This document shows positions 6,881 through 12,844 of a stretch of 18,632 bases of DNA, piece after piece. The position numbers and the translations under genes are program-made. Source of the stretch: Anaerolineales bacterium (GTDB lineage Bacteria; Chloroflexota; Anaerolineae; Anaerolineales; Villigracilaceae). The DNA is taken from positions 1 to 18,632 of the forward strand of contig JAICQC010000030.1 of assembly GCA_025938055.1 (NCBI GenBank). The letters are read 5' to 3'. The notes under the pieces were generated by a model, which ran no database searches, was not told where the DNA came from, and saw only the letters and a program-made list of their open reading frames with translations. The stretch's first letter is position 1; each line of letters starts with the position of its first letter.

Positions 6881-6952
6881 GTGGTTGAGTAATCCCGAGC
6901 GGAGCGAGGAATGTACACCTGCACTGGCGTGCGGTGCCAGTGTCGAGACCAC
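6881..6952. repeat. Intergenic palindromic repeat, copy 1
   Basis: The element opens with GTGGTTGAGTA and closes with TGTCGAGACCAC, which are inverted ends. Inside are CGAGCGGAGCGAGG and a perfect hairpin, CACTGGC (6922-6928) with GCCAGTG (6936-6942). It lies between fabG and the asp23 start. The pattern GGTYGAGTA...TCGAGACC is a widespread style of short dispersed bacterial repeat. Confidence 0.55.
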
Positions 6953-6972
6953 ATCTTTGCAGTTTACATTCT

Positions 6973-7012
6973 AGTCTCGATACGCCGACGGACACGTCTA
7001 CTCGACCAGCGA
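6973..7012. repeat. Intergenic palindromic repeat, copy 2 (inverted relative to copy 1)
   Basis: Read on the minus strand, this copy opens with TGGTCGAGTAG and closes with GTATCGAGACT. These are the same ends as the copy at 6881-6952 but in the opposite orientation, with a shorter middle. It abuts the fabG stop at 7017. ATTCTA at 6968-6973 gives a possible minus-strand -10 (TAGAAT) at the repeat edge that could serve asp23. Confidence 0.5.
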
Positions 7013-7016
7013 GTAT

Positions 7017-7775
7017 TTACATCATCGCCATGCCGCCGTCCACACCCAGAACCTGACCAGTGATGAACGCGGCTTGATCTGAGGCGAGAAACGCGACGGC
7101 GTAGGCAACTTCCTGGGGTGTCCCTTTGCGCGCCAGCGGAACCATTTTTAGCGCAGCTTCGAGCGTTTCGGGCTTCATCAGCTCGAGGATTTCGGTGTCG
7201 ATGAACCCGGGCGCCACCGCATTGACCGTGACATTGCGAGCCGCCACCTCACGCGCCAGCGCCTTCGTGAACGCGATCTGCCCGCCTTTCGAGGCAGAGT
7301 AATTCGTCTGCCCGGGGTTGCCCATCTGCCCGGCAACCGAAGAGATATTAATGATGCGACCATAGCGTTTACGCATCATGTGTTTGATGGCGACCTTCGA
7401 ACAGTTGAACGTGGATTTGAGGTTCGTGGTGATGACCGCATCCCAGTCCGTCTCGGACATCATCATGATGACCATGTCTCTGGTGATTCCAGCATTATTG
7501 ACGAGAATGCTCAGGTCGCCAAACGTCTCGATGGCGAATTTCACCAGCGCATCCGCCTGTTTGAAATCGGACACATCGGCTTGAAAAGCGGCTGCCTTCC
7601 CACCTGCTTCCTGGATCTGCTTGACGACTTCATCGGCGGCTTCGGAGGATTTGTTGTAGTTCACAACAACTGCCGCGCCGCGTCCCCCGAGTTCGAGAGC
7701 GACTGCCCGCCCGATGCCGCGCGAGCCGCCGGTGACTAAAGCGACCCTGTTTTCAAGTGATAATGTCTCTGCCAT
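7017..7775 (-). CDS. fabG: 3-oxoacyl-[acyl-carrier-protein] reductase FabG
   Basis: FabG reduces 3-oxoacyl-ACP to 3-hydroxyacyl-ACP with NADPH in fatty-acid synthesis. The 252-residue protein is a classical short-chain dehydrogenase. The cofactor glycine motif TGGSRGIG is at 15-22 and NNAG at 93-96. The catalytic tetrad is N118, S146, Y159 and K163, within ISSVAG and YSASK, and PGFIDTEI follows. The end GVDGGMAMM is typical of FabG. GAGGAG lies about 8 nt before the ATG. A TATAAT box and a palindrome precede it, so it probably has its own promoter. It is followed on the same strand by asp23 and nusB after two intergenic repeats. Other short-chain reductases, such as acetoacetyl-CoA reductase, share these motifs, but FabG is the best call. 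Confidence 0.92.
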   Translation of the reverse strand: MAETLSLENRVALVTGGSRGIGRAVALELGGRGAAVVVNYNKSSEAADEVVKQIQEAGGKAAAFQADVSDFKQADALVKFAIETFGDLSILVNNAGITRDMVIMMMSETDWDAVITTNLKSTFNCSKVAIKHMMRKRYGRIINISSVAGQMGNPGQTNYSASKGGQIAFTKALAREVAARNVTVNAVAPGFIDTEILELMKPETLEAALKMVPLARKGTPQEVAYAVAFLASDQAAFITGQVLGVDGGMAMM

Positions 7776-7795
7776 GTTCCATTCTCCTCGCCGCG

Positions 7796-7801
7796 ATTAT
7801 A
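7796..7801 (-). promoter_or_regulatory. Probable -10 box of the fabG promoter
   Basis: On the minus strand this is a perfect TATAAT, 20 bases before the fabG ATG and upstream of its GAGGAG. No convincing -35 is seen. The -35 position falls inside the palindrome at 7816-7839, which might therefore bind an activator or repressor. Confidence 0.45.
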
Positions 7802-7815
7802 CATCATGTGCTATG

Positions 7816-7839
7816 CGCTAATCTTCGCGAAGCTTAGCG
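7816..7839. promoter_or_regulatory. 24-base near-perfect palindrome upstream of fabG
   Basis: The arms CGCTAA/TTAGCG and CTTCG/CGAAG are inverted, with one mismatched pair between them. It covers the stop codon of the DUF1461 gene (7834-7836) and the expected -35 region of fabG. It could be an operator for fabG, or the stem of a weak terminator of the upstream gene, since no T-run follows. Confidence 0.45.
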
Positions 7840-8511
7840 GAAATTAGCAGATTTTAACCCAAAGGCGAGCGCGGCACCTCCTCCCAGCGCGATGACCGCC
7901 GCCCACAAAAACGCGTCCTGCCAGAAGCGGATCGGGAACAGTCGGATCAGTGTATCCGAGTACAGGAATAGCCACGAATCTCCTTCGAAGAACAGGCTGT
8001 GGAACCCCGCAAAAAAGCTGAAGAAAATGTCTGGATTGATTGCTATACCAACAACGACAATCAATGCAACGGTGACCGCCAGCCCGATCATCAGCCAGCC
8101 GCCGCGCATCAGACCGAAACGATACTCAGTCCACCACCCGCCAAACCAAGCCCAAATTCCGAGCAGGAGCAGGATTGCCAAAGACACATACCAGACTCGC
8201 AGTGCGCCCTGCGTGACGAGCTTGACGTCGTCCATGTGCCTCAGCTCGCGTTCGTTGTAGAGCGGCGTGCCATCCTCGAACATCAAATCGCCGAGATAGG
8301 AAATATCCTCGTTGTTTACCAGATAATCCAACGCATAAGGCGCCCACTTCAAACGGTCTTCCTTCGTGAAGCCAAATTCATCCGGCGGAAAATAAGGCAT
8401 GTTGTATTCGATTTGCAGGAAGAGGGGAGAGAGCAGGACGCGTAGACCGAGACCGATCAGTGCAATGGGGACAAGAATCGCAACCAGTGAGGAGAGGATT
8501 GTAAGTTTCAT
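7834..8511 (-). CDS. DUF1461 / TIGR01906-type integral membrane protein
   Basis: This 225-residue membrane protein has a hydrophobic helix at 5-28, an extracytoplasmic region at about 35-100, and helices near 105-120, 135-157 and 200-220. The block FAGFHSLFFEGDSWLFLYSDTLIRLFP, followed by FWQDAF, matches the characteristic conserved stretch of the DUF1461 family (its H-LFF...W-F...LI-LFP pattern). The early YMP-type loop and the RELRHMDDVK segment also fit. The function of this family is unknown. The start ATG lies 2 bases after the stop of the upstream spermidine-synthase-like gene, so the two are very likely co-transcribed. I see no ligand-binding or catalytic motif. Confidence 0.82.
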   Translation of the reverse strand: MKLTILSSLVAILVPIALIGLGLRVLLSPLFLQIEYNMPYFPPDEFGFTKEDRLKWAPYALDYLVNNEDISYLGDLMFEDGTPLYNERELRHMDDVKLVTQGALRVWYVSLAILLLLGIWAWFGGWWTEYRFGLMRGGWLMIGLAVTVALIVVVGIAINPDIFFSFFAGFHSLFFEGDSWLFLYSDTLIRLFPIRFWQDAFLWAAVIALGGGAALAFGLKSANFR

Positions 8512-8513
8512 GG

Positions 8514-10064
8514 TTATTGCAAATACTGCGTCCCGCCCTCAAGGATAAACCGTATTACCATGTCATTCACGATCCACTCGATGGGCGCGTGGTCGTCGGT
8601 GAAGACAGCGGTCGTTTCGTAGCCTGTTTTTAGATTTGCAAATGTCGTCTGCATTGTGTTGATCAGCAGCGGATGAACAGTCGGGTTTTCCGAGAGCGCA
8701 ACAAGATTTGTCGCAAAATTTTCAGGCATCGTCTTTTGTTTCGTGGCGAAGATCATCGTGTTGAGTGAGCCGGGGATATCGACGGTGTAAATAGAGGGAA
8801 AGATCGTTCCCATCGTCGTAGCGAGCCCATTGATCAGCCGCCGGTCACCGGGGACGCTGGCGCTGTTGAGGGTCAGCACGCCGTCCTCGGTCAGGTGGGA
8901 GGCGGCGATCTGGAAAAATTCCTGGGTGGTCATGTGCGGCGGGATATACGGCGGGCGATAGGCATCCACGGCGATGATGTCATATTTGTGCGGACTCTGT
9001 TCGAGGTTCAGCCGTCCGTCGCCAATTTCGATATTCAGGTTCGGCATGGTCATGCCGAAATACTGCTGTCCTACCTCCACAATCTCCGGGTCGATCTCGA
9101 AGCCGTCGATGGGGATATCTCCGTAGACTGCTGTCATCTGGCGCGCGGTAGTGCCCGCGGCGAGTCCCACAATCGCGACGCGCTGTACATCCGAGGGTTT
9201 GCGATTTGCATAAAAATATGGGCTGGCCAGGAACTGGTCCCACGGACCGTTGTATTGCAGGATGTCCGGGTGGTAAATCGAGTGAACGCCCTGTCCTTCG
9301 TTGAGCCTGAGGATCGTGAAGCCGTTCTGCTCCGCCACCTGAATGTAGTTGTATGCCGACTCCGTTTCGTAGATCTGCCCGCTGCTGGTCTTGAGCGCCT
9401 GCCCGCTGGAAAGCACAGCGACGATCGCGATTACTGCGGGCATCCACAGATGCCTGAGCAGGTCGCGGCGGCTGGCGAATTTTCCAAGTCCAGCGAGGGC
9501 AACAAACAATAGGAGCAGGCTAAACACGAGAAAAGTGTTCTTTGTCCCAATGGCAGGGATGGTAACCAGCGTTGGCAAAAACGTTCCGATGAATGATCCC
9601 AGTGTGGAGATGGCATAAATCTCCCCTGAGGTCTGCCCGGCGTGCGATGTATCGTTCACGCTCAGGCGGATCGCAAAGGGAGAGATCGTGCCGAGCAGGG
9701 TGATCGGCACGATGAAGAGCACAAGCACTGCAATAAACGAAGCGCCTAAGATGCCAACCTGCAATGTTTCGAAGGCGGTCGCCGCGGCTCTGAGGACTGG
9801 TCCCGCGATATACGGCACGAGCCCCAGCGTGAACGCGCCCCACGCCAGTACACGGTACATCGCGCCCGGAGTCGGGTTGGCGTCTGCCCACCTGCCGCCG
9901 AGAAAATAGCCAAAGGTGAGATAGATGAGGATCAGCCCGATGATACTTGCCCAGACGATATTGCTTGTGCCGAACACGTTGCCAATCAGGCGTCCGGCAG
10001 CTAGCTCCGCGGCAAGGGTGGTCATGCCTGAGACGAAAACGGTGAAGAGTAGGTAACGACGCAT
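8514..10064 (-). CDS. Membrane-fused spermidine-synthase-like methyltransferase-fold protein
   Basis: This 516-residue protein has two halves. Residues 1-225 form about seven to eight hydrophobic helices, opening with the GMTTLAAELAAGRLIGNVFG motif seen in the membrane domain of fused MFS/spermidine-synthase proteins. Residues 235-470 form a Rossmann domain of the spermidine-synthase type: YNYIQV (238-243), VGLAAGTTARQM (299-310), FEIDPEIVEVGQQYF (322-336), GDGR (348-351) and DIIAVDAY (362-369). The DSTDP-type catalytic segment of true spermidine synthases is replaced by DAYRPPYIP, so aminopropyl transfer is not assured. The protein sits in the cytoplasmic membrane. AGGA precedes the ATG and a TATAAT lies 27 bases upstream of it. 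The DUF1461 gene follows at once, suggesting a shared membrane function. Confidence 0.85.
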   Translation of the reverse strand: MRRYLLFTVFVSGMTTLAAELAAGRLIGNVFGTSNIVWASIIGLILIYLTFGYFLGGRWADANPTPGAMYRVLAWGAFTLGLVPYIAGPVLRAAATAFETLQVGILGASFIAVLVLFIVPITLLGTISPFAIRLSVNDTSHAGQTSGEIYAISTLGSFIGTFLPTLVTIPAIGTKNTFLVFSLLLLFVALAGLGKFASRRDLLRHLWMPAVIAIVAVLSSGQALKTSSGQIYETESAYNYIQVAEQNGFTILRLNEGQGVHSIYHPDILQYNGPWDQFLASPYFYANRKPSDVQRVAIVGLAAGTTARQMTAVYGDIPIDGFEIDPEIVEVGQQYFGMTMPNLNIEIGDGRLNLEQSPHKYDIIAVDAYRPPYIPPHMTTQEFFQIAASHLTEDGVLTLNSASVPGDRRLINGLATTMGTIFPSIYTVDIPGSLNTMIFATKQKTMPENFATNLVALSENPTVHPLLINTMQTTFANLKTGYETTAVFTDDHAPIEWIVNDMVIRFILEGGTQYLQ

Positions 10065-10091
10065 TTGTTTTCCTGGAATAAGAATGGGAGG

Positions 10092-10097
10092 ATTATA
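10092..10097 (-). promoter_or_regulatory. Probable -10 box for the spermidine-synthase-like gene
   Basis: This is a perfect TATAAT on the minus strand. It would start transcription near 10085, giving a leader of about 20 bases that contains AGGAAAAC just before the ATG at 10064. No clear -35 is visible. Confidence 0.45.
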
Positions 10098-10108
10098 CCG
10101 TTTGACCC

Positions 10109-10238
10109 GTCATTGCGAGCGGCAGTGCGCGAAGCGTTCTGCTCGAAGCAATATCCCAGTCGAAGGCAATAGCTTGTATTGCCCGCGCTTCGTCTGCGAT
10201 CTCGCCGATTTGCGCCCGACACTCCGCTCAGCGCGAAG
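10109..10238. repeat. Decayed intergenic repeat (GTCATTGCGAGC type)
   Basis: The stretch begins with GTCATTGCGAGC and contains GCGAAGC and CGAAGCAAT blocks. This is the style of a short repeat common between genes in many bacteria. It includes a perfect hairpin, GGCAATA (10165-10171) with TATTGCC (10177-10183). No coding potential is evident. It fills most of the divergent region between the genes starting at 10064 and 10332. Confidence 0.5.
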
Positions 10239-10247
10239 TCAATAGTA

Positions 10248-10256
10248 TGGTAAAAT
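10248..10256 (+). promoter_or_regulatory. Extended -10 promoter for the 15-residue-repeat protein gene
   Basis: TGG-TAAAAT is an extended -10 element, with the hexamer at 10251-10256. Transcription would begin near 10263, giving a leader of about 70 bases that holds two hairpins before the ATG at 10332. No good -35 is seen, which is tolerable for an extended -10. Confidence 0.4.
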
Positions 10257-10273
10257 CCCAGCCGTTGTTCCTT

Positions 10274-10313
10274 CCGTCCCGCCCCGCGCGGGACGGATTT
10301 GTGCCAGCGGCAC
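10274..10313 (+). promoter_or_regulatory. Tandem hairpins in the leader of the repeat-protein gene
   Basis: CCGTCCCGC (10274-10282) and GCGGGACGG (10288-10296) form a perfect 9-base stem with a 5-base loop. A second small stem, GTGCC/GGCAC (10301-10305 and 10309-10313), follows. They lie between the likely transcription start and the ATG. They may stabilise the RNA or modulate translation. There is no T-run, so termination is unlikely. Confidence 0.4.
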
Positions 10314-10331
10314 GAGAGAGTATTGGCAATC

Positions 10332-10844
10332 ATGATCGAACCTGAAGAGACCAGCGAACCACAAGTCGCGAACATGTCGCGAGCCAGTGCTGAGGCTGTG
10401 AAAGCCGATCTGGTGCGTATGCACCAGTCTGCTGCAGAATCAGTCAAGGCGGACGAAGTAGGATTGCAGCAAAGCGCGGCGGTCGCTGTGAAGGCAGGTG
10501 CTGTCAGTGCCCACCAGTCTACGCTGGTAGCAGTCGAAGCCGAGGAAGTGCTCTCCCAGCGGAGCACGATCGTAAACGTCCAGGCGGAAAAAGCGTCCGT
10601 CAACGGGTACACGGGTGTGGTCCTCGCCAGAAACGCCGAGGTCCATTACGGGATCACGGGTCTGGTCGTCGGGCAGGATGTCCACCTGGAGGGAGCGCGG
10701 ACGATCTTGCTGATGGGACGGAACGTCAGCGGGAACGTCTCCACCGTGCTGAATGCTCGAACCGCCCTGATCGCGGGTCTCACGAGCGGTCTGTTTGCGG
10801 GCTTGATCCTGCTGCTCGGACGAATGTTGTTCGGGCGAAAGTAA
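10332..10844 (+). CDS. Tail-anchored protein of eight 15-residue repeats (putative beta-solenoid)
   Basis: I do not recognise a named family. The 170-residue product starts at the ATG at 10332, with a weak GAGAG upstream; a GTG at 10299 is an alternative just after a hairpin. After an acidic N-terminus, residues 18-137 fall into eight consecutive 15-residue units, for example SAAESVKADEVGLQQ, SAAVAVKAGAVSAHQ and STLVAVEAEEVLSQR. They have S/T at positions 1-2, a hydrophobic residue (mostly V) at position 6, mostly A at 8 and often V at 11. The later units become more hydrophobic and glycine-containing (YTGVVLARNAEVHYG). Residues about 144-166 form a membrane helix, ending in LFGRK. The pattern suggests a small cytoplasmic solenoid held at the membrane by its C-terminus, in a style similar to bactofilins but with a shorter turn. 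The bL25 gene follows on the same strand. Confidence 0.75.
   Translation: MIEPEETSEPQVANMSRASAEAVKADLVRMHQSAAESVKADEVGLQQSAAVAVKAGAVSAHQSTLVAVEAEEVLSQRSTIVNVQAEKASVNGYTGVVLARNAEVHYGITGLVVGQDVHLEGARTILLMGRNVSGNVSTVLNARTALIAGLTSGLFAGLILLLGRMLFGRK
10383..10742 (+). repeat. Eight tandem 45-base coding repeats
   Basis: These encode the eight 15-residue units of the tail-anchored protein. The period is exact in length, with no indels over eight units. DNA similarity is weak between units, so the array is old and held by selection on the protein rather than recently duplicated. Confidence 0.65.
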
Positions 10845-10856
10845 CTTAAATGTAGT

Positions 10857-10892
10857 AGCGACTTAGTGTAGCACCCTTTAGGGTCAGTCGCT
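10857..10892. other. Nested hairpin downstream of the repeat-protein gene
   Basis: AGCGACT (10857-10863) pairs with AGTCGCT (10886-10892). Inside, ACCCT (10873-10877) pairs with AGGGT (10880-10884). It starts 12 bases after the stop codon. There is only TTAATTA after it, no real T-run. It may be a weak terminator or RNA end-protecting structure, or a dispersed palindrome that carries an insertion. Confidence 0.4.
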
Positions 10893-10915
10893 TAATTACA
10901 GAAATTCTATTCAAA

Positions 10916-10958
10916 GAGCGAAGGTAACCCCGGCAGCACGCCAGGGTGAGAGGCGCTC
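10916..10958 (+). promoter_or_regulatory. bL25 mRNA leader hairpin resembling 5S rRNA loop E
   Basis: The leader folds as an outer stem, GAGCG (10916-10920) with CGCTC (10954-10958). An inner stem, ACCC with GGGT (10927-10930 and 10944-10947), continues into GGC/GCC (10932-10934 and 10940-10942). The internal loop between the stems is AAGGTA on the left (10921-10926) and GAGAGG on the right (10948-10953). In E. coli 5S rRNA, loop E is AUGGUA opposite GAGAGUA, so GGUA and GAGAG are both kept in the right places and orientation relative to the inner stem. bL25 binds loop E of 5S rRNA. The Shine-Dalgarno GAGGAG follows at 10959-10964, so bound bL25 would block translation. Autogenous control of the bL25 gene by such mimicry is established in E. 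coli and relatives; its occurrence here is my inference. Confidence 0.7.
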
Positions 10959-10969
10959 GAGGAGTTAAG

Positions 10970-11632
10970 ATGGAGAAAGTAGTACTAAAGGCTGAAAAAC
11001 GTGACGTCATCGGCAAACAGGTGAAAGCCATGCGCCGTGAAGGCAAGCTGCCCGCCGTGGTCTATGGGCGTCACACTGAGCCGATGAATATTTCGCTGGA
11101 CTCGCATACCGCTTCCCTGGTCCTGGGAAGGCTCTCGTCTTCCAGCCTGGTGACGATCGAGCTGGATGGCAAGCAATACCCCACGATTGTCCGTGAGAAG
11201 CAGCGCGATTACATTAAGAACCGCCTGCTGCACGTGGATTTCCTGGCTGTCTCCCTAAACGAGACTCTGCGCGCCACAGTAGCGATAAACTTCATAGGAC
11301 TCTCGATCGCGGTGAAAGACTACAATGCCGTGCTGGTGAAGAACCTCGAATCGCTGGATGTGGAGAGTCTGCCTGGCGACCTGCCGGAACGCATCGACGT
11401 GGATATTAGCGCTCTTGCCCGCCCCGGTGATGGTCTGCGTGTGCGAGACGTGCAGGTGTCTGATAAGGTTCAGGTGCTCAATGACCCTGAGACCATGGTG
11501 GTTGTGGCAGCCTTCGCCAAGGTGGAAGAGGAAGGCGCTGCGGTTCCCGGTGCAGAGGGTGTTGTGCCCGCCGAGGGTGAACCCGAACTTGCTGTGGAAC
11601 GTGGCAAGAAGGAAGACGAAGAGGAAGAGTAA
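10970..11632 (+). CDS. rplY: 50S ribosomal protein bL25 (TL5/Ctc type)
   Basis: bL25 binds 5S rRNA in the large ribosomal subunit. I use the ATG at 10970, with GAGGAG at 10959-10964, giving 220 residues; a GTG at 10946 lies inside the leader hairpin and is rejected. The N-terminal domain (1-92) has LKAEKRDVIGKQVKAMRREG, KLPAVVYGR, the repeated basic residues and IKNRLLHVDFLAVS, all typical of the 5S-binding domain. The second domain (about 93-185), with LRATVAINFIG and LPERIDVDISAL, makes this the long Ctc/TL5 form. The last 25 residues are very acidic and end in a run of glutamates. A strong terminator follows. The leader contains a likely 5S mimic. Confidence 0.95.
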   Translation: MEKVVLKAEKRDVIGKQVKAMRREGKLPAVVYGRHTEPMNISLDSHTASLVLGRLSSSSLVTIELDGKQYPTIVREKQRDYIKNRLLHVDFLAVSLNETLRATVAINFIGLSIAVKDYNAVLVKNLESLDVESLPGDLPERIDVDISALARPGDGLRVRDVQVSDKVQVLNDPETMVVVAAFAKVEEEGAAVPGAEGVVPAEGEPELAVERGKKEDEEEE

Positions 11633-11649
11633 ATCTCTCTCGAATAGTA

Positions 11650-11679
11650 AACTCCCCGACCGTTGGCCGGGGAGTTTTT
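11650..11679 (+). terminator. Rho-independent terminator of the bL25 gene
   Basis: AACTCCCCG (11650-11658) pairs perfectly with CGGGGAGTT (11668-11676) around a 9-base loop. It is followed by a T-run (11675-11679) and TGTTT. On the minus strand the same stem is followed by TTTACTATT, so it may also end the converging Nudix transcript, whose stop is at 11687. Confidence 0.9.
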
Positions 11680-11686
11680 GTTTCGG

Positions 11687-12286
11687 TCATAAGCCAATCA
11701 CACGTAGAAAATCAACGGTCATCCTTGCGGTTGCGCCCCAGAGCAGCTCGCCATCGTAGGGATGATAGGCGATGAGCGAACGGTTCGTGCCGGGGATCTC
11801 GAACTGCCAGCGGTTCGACGAGTTTGCCAGCCACCCCAGGGGAATTGTAAAGATGCGCGCCACCTCATGCGCGCCGACGCGGAAGACCGCGGGCCAGCGC
11901 ACGACTCCAACGACCGGCGTGACACGGAAATAGGTGACCGTGATCAGGTTCGACAATCTACCCAGGACGCGCACCTCCGAAGGAAGGACACCGATCTCCT
12001 CCTCGGCTTCGCGCAGGGCAGTTTGTTCGGGCATCGTTTCGCCTTCATCACATCCGCCGCCAGGGAAGGATACCTGTCCCTTGTGCGATTCGACGGTATC
12101 TGTGCGGCGAGTGAAGAGCAGGTGCCATTCCTCGTCATACCATACCAGCGGAACCAGCACCGCCGCGCACTTGAGATGGGTTTCCTCGTTCAACGCGATC
12201 TCCGAGAAACCGTCTGAGGAGGGATCGCGCTCGAGCGCATTTCGCAGGCATTGTGAGATATCTTCTTCAGAAAGTATGATGGGCAT
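11687..12286 (-). CDS. Nudix hydrolase, coenzyme A pyrophosphatase type (NudL-like)
   Basis: Nudix enzymes of this type split CoA or its derivatives into 3',5'-ADP and phosphopantetheine. The 199-residue protein has LLFTRRTDTVESHKGQVSFP (56-75) followed by GGG (76-78), the signature that marks the CoA-specific subgroup. The Nudix box continues CDEGETMPEQTA, then LREAEEEIGV (91-100), with the metal-binding glutamates at 93, 96 and 97. The spacing between GG and RE is 14 residues, as in E. coli NudL. The later GRLSNLITVTYFRVTPVVG also fits. The protein is cytoplasmic. No clear Shine-Dalgarno is visible before the ATG. The gap to the upstream zinc-ribbon gene is only 30 bases, suggesting an operon with it and trmI. 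Confidence 0.9.
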   Translation of the reverse strand: MPIILSEEDISQCLRNALERDPSSDGFSEIALNEETHLKCAAVLVPLVWYDEEWHLLFTRRTDTVESHKGQVSFPGGGCDEGETMPEQTALREAEEEIGVLPSEVRVLGRLSNLITVTYFRVTPVVGVVRWPAVFRVGAHEVARIFTIPLGWLANSSNRWQFEIPGTNRSLIAYHPYDGELLWGATARMTVDFLRVIGL

Positions 12287-12316
12287 AATTGCATTTATGA
12301 AATAACAGTCATTTTG

Positions 12317-12844
12317 TTATCTGATCGGACTGCCGCAATAGGCACATTCGGCAGTGGAGTCATCGAGCCATTCCACCTCATCCGGGCGGACTGTCGCGCC
12401 GCAGGCAGGACAATGAGTCGGGAGCATCGGTCGTTTGGATGGTTCTTCCACTGCAGGCGCCGAGGGCAATACGGTGTCTAGCCATGCTTCGATTTCAGAG
12501 GCTTCCTGTTGCAGACCGCGTTCGTGGAGTTCTGAGATCACGCGCCTGCCTGCCTGGTGCAAACGAGGGAGTTGTCCGCGCTGGGCGAGGAGCTCAAGCC
12601 CGCGTTTGATGGACGGTATTCCCAGGGATGTTTGCTCCGCAAGGATACGGGCGCGTCCGGCTTGCAGGTAAAACATCGGCGCGCGTGGTCCGCCGCGCGC
12701 ACCAGCTGTTTCGGCGATCCGCTCGAAGAGCTCCCCCGCGCGTCCATATTGACCTTTGTCGAAGGCGAAGATCGCCTCCTGTAAAATGGGCGGGACTTCC
12801 TGAGCGAGCGTCTTGCGGATGTGGCGGCGGAAGATGCGGCGCAT
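12317..12844 (-). CDS. TPR-like helical protein with C-terminal zinc ribbon
   Basis: No named family is recognised. The 175-residue protein begins with a basic stretch (MRRIFRRHIRKTLAQ). Helical-hairpin repeats follow at about 18-125, for example EAIFAFDKGQYGRAGELFERI and FYLQAGRARILAEQ, which look like tetratricopeptide units. Residues 143-173 hold CPACGATV and CAYCGSP, two CxxC knuckles about 24 residues apart, a treble-clef or ribbon zinc site. The start overlaps the trmI-like stop by one base (TAATG), so translation is coupled to the methyltransferase gene. A role in binding RNA or a protein partner is plausible but not shown. The protein is cytoplasmic. Confidence 0.75.
   Translation of the reverse strand: MRRIFRRHIRKTLAQEVPPILQEAIFAFDKGQYGRAGELFERIAETAGARGGPRAPMFYLQAGRARILAEQTSLGIPSIKRGLELLAQRGQLPRLHQAGRRVISELHERGLQQEASEIEAWLDTVLPSAPAVEEPSKRPMLPTHCPACGATVRPDEVEWLDDSTAECAYCGSPIR

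Noticed and set aside
6865..6954. Thirty extra N-terminal codons for the Asp23 protein
   Set aside because: They are encoded by the intergenic repeat and do not resemble the family; the ATG at 6864 has a good ribosome-binding site.
8895..9512. Plus-strand ORF of 205 codons
   Set aside because: It lies wholly antisense to the membrane-fused spermidine-synthase-like gene, has no recognisable domain, and is a side effect of high G+C.
10022..10612. Minus-strand ORF of 196 codons spanning the divergent region
   Set aside because: It is antisense to the repeat-protein gene and runs through intergenic repeats; its regularity mirrors the 45-base repeats of the other strand.
10946..10969. GTG at 10946 as the bL25 start
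   Set aside because: It lies inside the leader hairpin and has no ribosome-binding site. The ATG at 10970 has GAGGAG at a good distance and gives the normal N-terminus.
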